NCBI GenBank assembly: GCA_019115425.1
Contig: DXDO01000063.1
Coordinates: 1 to 11,726 of the forward strand
Source of the DNA: Candidatus Agathobaculum merdigallinarum
Lineage (GTDB): Bacteria; Bacillota; Clostridia; Oscillospirales; Butyricicoccaceae
Reading direction: 5' to 3'
Length of the DNA: 11,726 nt
Part shown: positions 6,972 to 11,726 of the stretch, one piece after another
How the letters are laid out: every line of letters begins with the position of its first letter
Position numbering within the stretch: the first letter of the stretch is position 1
Notes under the pieces: model-generated
The model's input: only the letters and a program-made list of their open reading frames with translations
What the model was told of the DNA's origin: nothing
The model's database searches: none
Translations under genes and position numbers: made by a program

Positions 6972-6995
6972 CCATTTTCGCAAAAGGAGGCCGCT

Positions 6996-7685
6996 ATGCC
7001 GCAAACCTTGGAACACCTGCCGAACGGACTGACGCTGCGGCAGGACGACCGTTTTTTCAAACTCGGGCAGGACAGCGTGCTGCTCTCTGCCTTCGCCAGA
7101 CCGCGCCGGAATGCCCGCGTTCTCGACCTCGGCTGCGGCACGGGCGCACTCGCGCTGCTCGTCTACCGGCCTGACCTTAAGATCACCGGTCTGGAGCTGC
7201 AAGAGGGGGCGCTTGACCTGTTCCGCCAGTCGATTGCGGACAATGGGGTGGATATGACCGCGCTGCACGGCGACCTGCGCCAGATCCGCGCGTTGCTGCC
7301 GCACGGCAGCATGGATTATGTGATCTGCAACCCGCCGTATTTTGACCGAAACGCGGGGAAAAGCGCCCCCTCTCCGGAAAAGCGCACCGCCCGGCAGGAT
7401 GCGTCCTGCACGGCGGAGGATATCGCGGTCGCATCCTCGTTCGTGCTTCATACGGGCGGCAAGGCGGCGTTCGTGTTCCGCCCCGAGCGGCTGTGGACGC
7501 TGCTCGAAGCGCTCTCCCGCGTGCGGCTCGTGCCCAAGCGGCTGCGCTTCGTGCATCAAAACATCCTTGCCGCGCCCAGCGCCGTGCTGGTTGAATGCCG
7601 CAAGGGCGGCAGCGCGGAAGGGCTGATGGTCGAGCCGCCGCTCCTCGTCGAAAGCGAGGAATACAACCGCATATACGGAAAATAA
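6996..7685 (+). CDS. trmN6: tRNA1(Val) (adenine-37-N6) methyltransferase family (YabB/YfiC/TrmN6)
   Basis: 229 residues with a class I Rossmann methyltransferase fold. Motif I is VLDLGCGTG at 42-50, the acidic end of strand 2 is GLELQE (Glu67), and the adenine-N6 signature NPPY is at 112-115 (DYVICNPPYF). The N-terminal segment FKLGQDSVLLSAFA is characteristic of the YfiC/YabB group, which methylates N6 of A37 in tRNA1(Val) using S-adenosylmethionine. The enzyme class is clear; the exact tRNA target is inferred from the family. The ATG at 6996 has AAAGGAGG at 6983-6990, 5 nt upstream. rsmI follows 20 nt after the stop. In B. subtilis the equivalent genes lie together (yabB, yazA, rsmI), but here the GIY-YIG gene yazA is missing from between them. 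Confidence 0.88.
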   Translation: MPQTLEHLPNGLTLRQDDRFFKLGQDSVLLSAFARPRRNARVLDLGCGTGALALLVYRPDLKITGLELQEGALDLFRQSIADNGVDMTALHGDLRQIRALLPHGSMDYVICNPPYFDRNAGKSAPSPEKRTARQDASCTAEDIAVASSFVLHTGGKAAFVFRPERLWTLLEALSRVRLVPKRLRFVHQNILAAPSAVLVECRKGGSAEGLMVEPPLLVESEEYNRIYGK

Positions 7686-7705
7686 TACAAGAGGGAAATA
7701 TTACA

Positions 7706-8560
7706 ATGAGTGATCCTGTTTTATATCTGGTCGCTACACCGATCGGCAACCTCGGCGACCTGTCGCCGCGCGCGCGCGAGGTGCTCTCCTCGGTCGATTT
7801 CATCGCCGCGGAGGACACGCGCGTCACGCAGAAGCTGCTGACCGCGTGCGAGCTGCCCCGCAAGCCCATGATCTCCTACTATGAGCACAACCGCCGCGCG
7901 CGCGGCGAGGAGGTGCTCACCAAGCTGCTCGCGGGAGAAAGCTGCGCGCTCGTCACGGACGCGGGCACGCCCGCGGTCTCCGACCCGGGCGAGGATCTGG
8001 TCGCGCTGTGCGCGGAGCATGATGTGCCGGTCATCCCCATCCCGGGCTGCTGCGCCGCGGTGTGCGCGCTCGCGGCCTCCGGCCTGCCGACCGGACGCTG
8101 GTGCTTCGAGGGCTTTCTGTCCGTGAACAAAAAGGCGCGGCGCGCGCATCTGGACGCGCTGCAAAATGAAAAGCGCACCATGATCTTTTACGAGGCGCCG
8201 CACAAGCTGTGCGCCACCCTGCGCGATCTCGCGGAGGCCTTCGGCGGCGCGCGCCGCATCTCGCTCTCGCGCGAGCTGACCAAGCTGCACGAGGAGACCC
8301 TGCGCATGACGCTCGCAGAAGCGATCGCTTACTTCGACCAGACGCCGCCGCGCGGCGAATTCGTCCTCATCGTCGAGGGCGCGCCGGACGAGCCGGAGAC
8401 CGAGCAGGACGAGCAGGAACGCCTTGCCGCAGCAGCCGCCGCAGTCCGCCGCCGCATGGAGGAGGGACAGACTCAAAAGGACGCGGTCAAAGCGGTCTCC
8501 GCCGAAACCGGCGTCAAAAAGAACGCGCTGTACCGCTTTGTGCTCGACGAACGGGGCTGA
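7706..8560 (+). CDS. rsmI: 16S rRNA (cytidine-1402-2'-O)-methyltransferase
   Basis: 284 residues, the normal length of RsmI, a tetrapyrrole-methylase-fold enzyme that 2'-O-methylates C1402 in the ribosomal P site with S-adenosylmethionine. Signatures are YLVATPIGNLGDLSPRA (7-23), IAAEDTRVTQKLL (33-45), ALVTDAGTPAVSDPG (81-95), the loop VIPIPGCCAAVCALAASGL (109-127, where many relatives have PGPSA), and a C-terminal helix-turn-helix-like segment with GVKKNALYR. The open frame begins upstream at 7595 inside trmN6, but I chose the ATG at 7706, with GAGGG at 7691-7695 and the family N-terminus immediately after it. It is probably co-transcribed with trmN6. The last third has a Glu/Gln/Ala-rich linker (ETEQDEQERLAAAAAAV). 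Confidence 0.95.
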   Translation: MSDPVLYLVATPIGNLGDLSPRAREVLSSVDFIAAEDTRVTQKLLTACELPRKPMISYYEHNRRARGEEVLTKLLAGESCALVTDAGTPAVSDPGEDLVALCAEHDVPVIPIPGCCAAVCALAASGLPTGRWCFEGFLSVNKKARRAHLDALQNEKRTMIFYEAPHKLCATLRDLAEAFGGARRISLSRELTKLHEETLRMTLAEAIAYFDQTPPRGEFVLIVEGAPDEPETEQDEQERLAAAAAAVRRRMEEGQTQKDAVKAVSAETGVKKNALYRFVLDERG

Positions 8561-8593
8561 CCTGCGCCGTCACAGGGTATTTCCGCTTTGTTC

Positions 8594-8622
8594 ACACAAA
8601 GGACAAATTTCTGCCGTACACT
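8594..8622 (+). promoter_or_regulatory. Possible promoter/operator of the two-component genes
   Basis: A -10-like TACACT lies at 8617-8622, but the hexamer 17 bp upstream (ACACAA) is a poor -35. Just upstream, TTTGTTCACACAAA (8587-8600) is a small inverted repeat with arms TTTGT/ACAAA. A weak -35 with nearby repeats would suit an activator-dependent promoter, for example one under autoregulation by the response regulator. The evidence is thin. Confidence 0.3.
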
Positions 8623-8653
8623 GTAGATAACCAAACACAGAGGTGGGATATTT

Positions 8654-9334
8654 ATGTCTACCATTTTGATCGCTGACGACGAGGCGCGCATCCGCCGTCT
8701 GGTCAGCGACTTTTTGAAACGCGACGGCCACAGCATTCTGGAGGCCGCGGACGGCCGCGAGGCCGTGCAGATTCTGGAAAACCGCCGTCCCGGGCTGGAC
8801 CTTGCGATCCTCGACGTGATGATGCCCGGCATGGACGGGTTCGAGGTGCTGCGCGAGCTGCGCAGCCAGGAGCGCGGGGACAAGCACCTGCCGGTCATGA
8901 TGCTGACCGCCCGCGCCGAGGATGCGGATCAGGTCCGCGGACTGGAGGAAGGCGCGGACGATTATGTGACCAAACCCTTCTCCCCCATCGTGCTGGCCGC
9001 GCGCGTGCGCACGCTGCTCAAGCGCGAGGGGCGCACCGCTGCGCCGGTCGAACAGCTCGGACAGCTCTCGATCAACGAGCTGCGCCGCGAGGTCGTGGTC
9101 GCCGGCAAGCCGGTCGACCTGACGCCCAAGGAATACGAGCTGCTGATCTATTTCAAAAATAACCGCTCGATCGCCCTTTCCCGCGAGAGTATCTTGAACG
9201 CGGTCTGGGGCTACGACTATTTCGGCGACCTGCGCACAGTGGATACGCACGTCAAAAAGCTGCGCGCCAAGCTCGGTGACTGCGGCTCGATGATCGAGAC
9301 CGTGCGCGGCTACGGGTACCGGTTTGAGGGATGA
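8654..9334 (+). CDS. OmpR/PhoB-family response regulator
   Basis: 226 residues. The receiver domain (about 1-122) shows the acidic pair Asp8-Asp9, phospho-acceptor Asp54 in LAILDVMMPGMDG, Thr85 in MMLTARAED and Lys107 in YVTKPFSP. The C-terminal winged helix (about 130-226) has the OmpR/PhoB pattern DLTPKEYELL, SRESILNAVWGYDYFGD, RTVDTHVKKLRAKLG and TVRGYGYRFEG. It is phosphorylated by the sensor kinase encoded next and then binds DNA. The start at 8654 follows AGGTGG at 8641-8646. The stop overlaps the kinase ATG by 4 nt. All key residues are present. The regulon cannot be told from the sequence. Confidence 0.95.
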   Translation: MSTILIADDEARIRRLVSDFLKRDGHSILEAADGREAVQILENRRPGLDLAILDVMMPGMDGFEVLRELRSQERGDKHLPVMMLTARAEDADQVRGLEEGADDYVTKPFSPIVLAARVRTLLKREGRTAAPVEQLGQLSINELRREVVVAGKPVDLTPKEYELLIYFKNNRSIALSRESILNAVWGYDYFGDLRTVDTHVKKLRAKLGDCGSMIETVRGYGYRFEG

Positions 9335-10893
9335 GGATGAAACGCCGTTCGATCCGCTTCAAGTTCTTTGTGGCGATCAGCGCAGTGGCGCTGGTCTTTA
9401 TCGGCGTGCTTCTGCTGCTCAACGTGTTCTTTTATCAGGACTATTATATGATGATGCGCCGCAACGAACTGCGCGACGCGTATCAGGCCATTCGCAGCAG
9501 CTATGACGGCAATGCAGACAACATTGCAACCGTTCTGGACAGCTATGAGAGCCAGACCGCCGTCCGACTTGCGGTGGTCTGTTCGGACGGCACCGTGCTG
9601 TACACCTCTTTCCTCTCGCCGAACGCAAGGCCGGAAGGCGGAGAGGGCGGCATGCAGAATCCCTTCCAGCTGCCGGATTTCAGCCTGTTCGACCAACAGC
9701 GGCGCGGATATGCCATTTTGCGGTCCATCGCGCAGAGCATCAACTGGGACGCGCTTTCCGACCGCCATTATCAGTTCCTGAGCGTTACCTTGTGGGATAA
9801 CGACCAGTATCTCTGCCTCGCCGGCGCGCTGGATGACAACGCGGACAAATGTCTGTTCGCCTATATGCCCTATGCCTATATCGAGCAGAATTCTTCGCTC
9901 AATCTGGTTTTCCTCGTCATCGCGGGCGGCTGCGCGCTGCTGATCTGTCTGGTGTGCGGCTATTTTATCTCGCGCCAGTTTACCCGCCCGCTGATCGCCA
10001 TGGCGGGCGTTGCCGACCGCATGAGCGAACTGGACTTCTCCACCAAATACGAAGGCAACGGCGACGACGAGGTCGGCCAGCTTGGGCAGTCGCTCAACCG
10101 GCTTTCCGCGTATCTGGAACAGACCATCAGCGAACTTCAACGCTCCAACGGCCAGCTTGCGCAGGAGATCAAGGAGAAAGAGCGCATCGACAGCATGCGT
10201 CGTGAGTTCATCGTCAACGTATCGCACGAGCTGAAAACCCCGATCGCGCTCATTCAGGGATATGCCGAAGGCCTGACCGCCGGCGTGGCGGACGATCCGG
10301 AGGACCGCAAATACTACTGCGACACCATCGCAGATGAAGCCGACCATATGAATAAACTGGTCATGCAGCTACTCAGCCTTTCCCGTCTCGAGCTTGGCGC
10401 GGAACAGACCTATAACGAGGACATCGATCTGCACGCACTCTGTGCGGAAGCGGCGCGCAAAACTGCTGTACTGTGCGAGAGCCGCGGGCTTACCGTGGAG
10501 TATGACAATACCAACACCACTGTGCGCACAGACGGCGATTTGCTTGAACAGGTTTTGATGAACTATCTGTCTAACGCCATCCGGTACACTGCCGACGGCG
10601 GGCAAATCACCATTTCTGCTGTCCGCACGGGCGGCAACGTACGGCTGACCGTATTCAATGAGGGCAGCGGCTTACCCGAAGAGGAGCTGCCTAAGATCTG
10701 GGAGAAATTCTACCGCACCGACCGCGCGCGCACGCGCGAAGCCGGCGGCACCGGCATCGGTCTGTCGCTGGTACGCGCCATCGCGGATACGCTGCACGGC
10801 AGCTGCGGCGCAGAGAATGTGGAGGGCGGCATCGCCTTTTGGTTTGAACTGTCGGATGTCACTGATACCGGCGAAACCGCACAGGAGTTATAA
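9331..10893 (+). CDS. Sensor histidine kinase (HAMP-HisKA-HATPase)
   Basis: 520 residues, an inner-membrane sensor paired with the preceding response regulator (ATGA overlap at 9331). Layout: TM1 about 11-34, extracytoplasmic sensor about 35-189, TM2 about 190-213, HAMP about 214-266 (RPLIAMAGVADRMSELDF), coiled linker, HisKA with phospho-acceptor His299 in VSHELKTP, and HATPase with the N box around NYLSNAIRYT (411-420), G1-type VFNEGSGLP (441-449), F box WEKFYRTD and G2 GGTGIGLSL (472-480). The sensor region (about 155 residues) contains ICVVCSDGTVL-like strands (residues 80-90 read LAVVCSDGTVL) suggestive of a PAS/CACHE-like fold, plus a Gly-rich stretch PEGGEGGMQNP; the ligand is unknown. 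The kinase core is complete. The general type resembles BaeS/VanS-like kinases of Firmicutes. No transporter or enzyme target gene is adjacent. Confidence 0.94.
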   Translation: MRMKRRSIRFKFFVAISAVALVFIGVLLLLNVFFYQDYYMMMRRNELRDAYQAIRSSYDGNADNIATVLDSYESQTAVRLAVVCSDGTVLYTSFLSPNARPEGGEGGMQNPFQLPDFSLFDQQRRGYAILRSIAQSINWDALSDRHYQFLSVTLWDNDQYLCLAGALDDNADKCLFAYMPYAYIEQNSSLNLVFLVIAGGCALLICLVCGYFISRQFTRPLIAMAGVADRMSELDFSTKYEGNGDDEVGQLGQSLNRLSAYLEQTISELQRSNGQLAQEIKEKERIDSMRREFIVNVSHELKTPIALIQGYAEGLTAGVADDPEDRKYYCDTIADEADHMNKLVMQLLSLSRLELGAEQTYNEDIDLHALCAEAARKTAVLCESRGLTVEYDNTNTTVRTDGDLLEQVLMNYLSNAIRYTADGGQITISAVRTGGNVRLTVFNEGSGLPEEELPKIWEKFYRTDRARTREAGGTGIGLSLVRAIADTLHGSCGAENVEGGIAFWFELSDVTDTGETAQEL

Positions 10894-10895
10894 TA

Positions 10896-10917
10896 TCTTA
10901 TATATTTCTTATATATT
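10896..10917. repeat. Perfect 11-bp tandem repeat upstream of the tRNA promoter
   Basis: TCTTATATATT occurs twice in direct tandem (10896-10906 and 10907-10917), right after the kinase stop and 15 bp before the tRNA -35. The 11-bp period is about one helical turn. It could be an A/T-rich UP-like element or a regulator site, or simple slippage sequence. Confidence 0.8.
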
Positions 10918-10931
10918 TCCAAACTTCCCTC

Positions 10932-10960
10932 TTGACAACGGCGAAATACCGTGGTATAGT
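10932..10960 (+). promoter_or_regulatory. Strong promoter of the initiator tRNA
   Basis: -35 TTGACA (10932-10937, consensus), a 17-bp spacer and -10 TATAGT (10955-10960), with an extended -10 TGG. The predicted start is near 10967, about 24 nt before the mature tRNA 5' end. The spacer contains the small inverted repeat ACGG/CCGT. Confidence 0.88.
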
Positions 10961-10990
10961 ATATAAGCACCTTAAGTGAGGGTACTATAT

Positions 10991-11066
<76 letters not shown>

Positions 11067-11078
11067 CATTGTGCGACC

Positions 11079-11167
11079 AAAAAAGATATCGCACCGGAAA
11101 ACCCCGAAGCCGCAACGGTTTCGGGGTTTTTTCGCGTCCATTTTTGACTGCACGAAAAAAAGATATC
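11079..11167. repeat. 12-bp direct repeats flanking the tRNA terminator
   Basis: AAAAAAGATATC occurs at 11079-11090 and 11156-11167, 77 bp apart. The upstream flanks are also alike (TGCGACC versus TGCACGA). The first copy sits 13 nt after the tRNA CCA and is also framed by the inverted pair GTGCGA (11071-11076)/TCGCAC (11089-11094). Their meaning is unknown; an integration scar or local duplication is possible. Confidence 0.55.
11102..11132 (+). terminator. tRNA-fMet terminator
   Basis: Stem CCCCGAAGCCG (11102-11112) with CGGTTTCGGGG (11116-11126), including one G-U pair, loop CAA, then T6 at 11127-11132. A-rich flank on the left. Confidence 0.93.
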
Positions 11168-11285
11168 TTCCCACTTCTTCCACGTGCGGTGAGGACTTGA
11201 ACTAAAACTGAGGGCTTTTGCGCCCAATTTTGAGTGAGCAACACGGAAAAATTTCTGTTTCTTCGAAAATTATTTTGTTAAATTT

Positions 11286-11313
11286 TTGTGAACAAAGTGG
11301 TTTGTGCTAAAAT
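11286..11313 (+). promoter_or_regulatory. Putative promoter of the mobile-element-type gene
   Basis: -35-like TTGTGA (11286-11291), a 16-bp spacer and -10 TAAAAT (11308-11313), with an extended -10 TGC at 11305-11307. The predicted start is near 11320. The -10 lies in the centre of the palindrome at 11294-11330. A second, weaker option is GTGACG (11366-11371), an 18-bp spacer and TAAAAT (11390-11395), downstream of the terminator. Confidence 0.5.
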
Positions 11314-11330
11314 GTAGTACAAACCACTTT
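11294..11330. promoter_or_regulatory. Palindromic operator candidate spanning the -10 element
   Basis: Perfect 12-bp arms AAAGTGGTTTGT (11294-11305) and ACAAACCACTTT (11319-11330) extend inward through a G-T pair and CTA/TAG to a 16-bp stem around the 5-nt centre AAATG. Because the arms flank the -10 and the predicted start site, the simplest reading is a dimeric repressor operator; cruciform or RNA structure is the alternative. Confidence 0.65.
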
Positions 11331-11347
11331 TCTATTCCACACATCTT

Positions 11348-11380
11348 GGCCGTCACTTTTTTAAGGTGACGGCCTTTTTT
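11348..11380 (+). terminator. Intrinsic terminator/attenuator upstream of the last gene
   Basis: Perfect 9-bp stem GGCCGTCAC (11348-11356)/GTGACGGCC (11366-11374) with a 9-nt loop, then T6 at 11375-11380. It lies about 30 nt after the predicted start from the palindromic promoter and 60 nt before the TTG start, and there is no gene between promoter and terminator. That geometry suits transcription attenuation or a very short RNA of about 60 nt. Confidence 0.85.
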
Positions 11381-11439
11381 CTTTTCAGATAAAATCAAAA
11401 TGAGAGCCCAAAGGGCATTACGCACAGGAGGAAATTAAC

Positions 11440-11726
11440 TTGGATCGAAAACAGTATTTTGAAGAACTACATATTGCGCTCACGCGGGGGGGGTTCACCT
11501 CCCAGCCTGAGCAGGACGAATTGCTTCCTGTGGAGTGGGATGGTCTCCCCCTCTGCCGGATTACAGCGGACGGAGGCGTTCGCTACTGGCAGGAGGATGT
11601 AGCGATGCCGGAACGGGAACGGGCCTGTGAGCGAGCCACCGATCTGGCCTGCACCGTGCGGGAGTACATGACGCTGCTGGAACAGGCTCCGCCCCTGCAA
11701 GCCCAAAGCCTGACCGGTGACTACCG
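11440..11726 (+). CDS. Hypothetical protein of conjugative-element type (3' truncated)
   Basis: The frame opens at TTG 11440 with AGGAGG at 11426-11431 (8-nt spacer) and stays open to the window end, giving 95 visible residues. No ATG-started alternative covers it; the first in-frame ATG is at codon 56. The protein starts DRKQYFEELHIALTRGGFT, has PVEWDGLPLCRITADGGVRYW in the middle and a helical segment CTVREYMTLLEQAPPLQAQ, and ends at SLTGDY at the edge. From memory this resembles a widespread uncharacterised protein of integrative conjugative elements in gut Firmicutes; I cannot verify that here and do not know its function. No signal peptide or membrane segment is visible. A G8 run (11486-11493) encodes Arg16-Gly17-Gly18 and could make the gene prone to frameshift. 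It is preceded by a promoter/attenuator-like leader. Confidence 0.7.
   Translation, partial: MDRKQYFEELHIALTRGGFTSQPEQDELLPVEWDGLPLCRITADGGVRYWQEDVAMPERERACERATDLACTVREYMTLLEQAPPLQAQSLTGDY

Larger units (their letters stand above)
11133..11439. other. AT-rich intergenic region; likely edge of an integrated element
   Basis: This gap, the only one above 300 bp, lies between the tRNA terminator and the TTG-started gene. From left to right it holds the second copy of AAAAAAGATATC; GGACTTGAAC at 11192-11201, the exact inverse of the T-arm core GTTCAAGTCC in the tRNA (11043-11052); a weak hairpin GGGC/GCCC at 11212-11225; AT-rich sequence to about 11285; a promoter inside a palindrome; a terminator; and the ribosome binding site. 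A 12-codon open frame (ATG at 11400, stop at 11436-11438) overlaps the ribosome binding site of the next gene. The base composition is clearly more AT-rich than anything to the left. No integrase or complete second attachment site is visible. Confidence 0.5.

Noticed and set aside
11275..11295. Rex-like redox operator (TTGTTAA..TGAACAA)
   Set aside because: The arms differ by one base and are 7 bp apart, whereas the Clostridial Rex site has a 4-bp spacer; not good enough to call.

Overview
The window reads as chromosomal DNA of a Gram-positive Clostridia-type bacterium, probably a G+C-rich gut relative of the Oscillospiraceae/Butyricicoccaceae. This is inferred from strong AGGAGG-type ribosome binding sites, G+C-rich genes with AT-rich promoter gaps, a YabB-like/RsmI methyltransferase pair, a compact DtxR/IdeR-like regulator, an OmpR/HAMP two-component pair and an initiator tRNA with encoded CCA. 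No species can be named from the sequence alone.

Layout. (1) 1-1980, plus: the C-terminal part of a VWA-like (DUF2201-type) protein, translationally coupled to a MoxR-like AAA+ ATPase, closed by a 16-bp bidirectional terminator. (2) 2041-4209, minus: agmatine deiminase (aguA) then N-carbamoylputrescine amidase (aguB), which together turn agmatine into putrescine. The roughly 210-bp spacer between them is packed with six adjacent inverted repeats, the strongest unexplained structure in the older chromosomal part. (3) 4241-4952, plus: a small membrane protein with a Pro/Gln-rich tail. It is divergent from aguA, and the two putative promoters share one palindromic -35 hexamer. (4) 4991-6404, minus: yaaA (peroxide stress/iron protein) then a flavin reductase-like gene, divergent from (5) 6545-6928, plus, a DtxR/MntR-family metal regulator. 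These three look like an iron/oxidative-stress neighbourhood. (6) 6996-8560, plus: tRNA and 16S rRNA methyltransferases (YabB/TrmN6-type, RsmI). (7) 8654-10893, plus: OmpR-type response regulator and HAMP histidine kinase, overlapping by 4 nt. (8) 10932-11132: promoter, initiator tRNA-fMet and terminator.

(9) 11133-11726 changes character. An AT-rich 300-bp gap holds direct repeats, an inverted copy of a tRNA T-arm core, a putative promoter whose -10 lies inside a 16-bp palindrome, and a terminator only about 30 nt after the predicted start site. A TTG-started gene then runs off the window. It has a G8 tract in codons 16-18 and resembles, from memory, accessory proteins of conjugative elements in gut Firmicutes. 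I read this as the likely edge of an integrative element next to tRNA-fMet, but no integrase or far attachment site is visible.

Most genes are ordinary housekeeping or regulatory genes. The points most worth a second look are the aguA-aguB hairpin cluster, the palindrome/promoter/terminator leader at 11286-11380 with the G8 gene after it, the shared -35 element at 4264-4269, and the divergent DtxR-like/yaaA arrangement.
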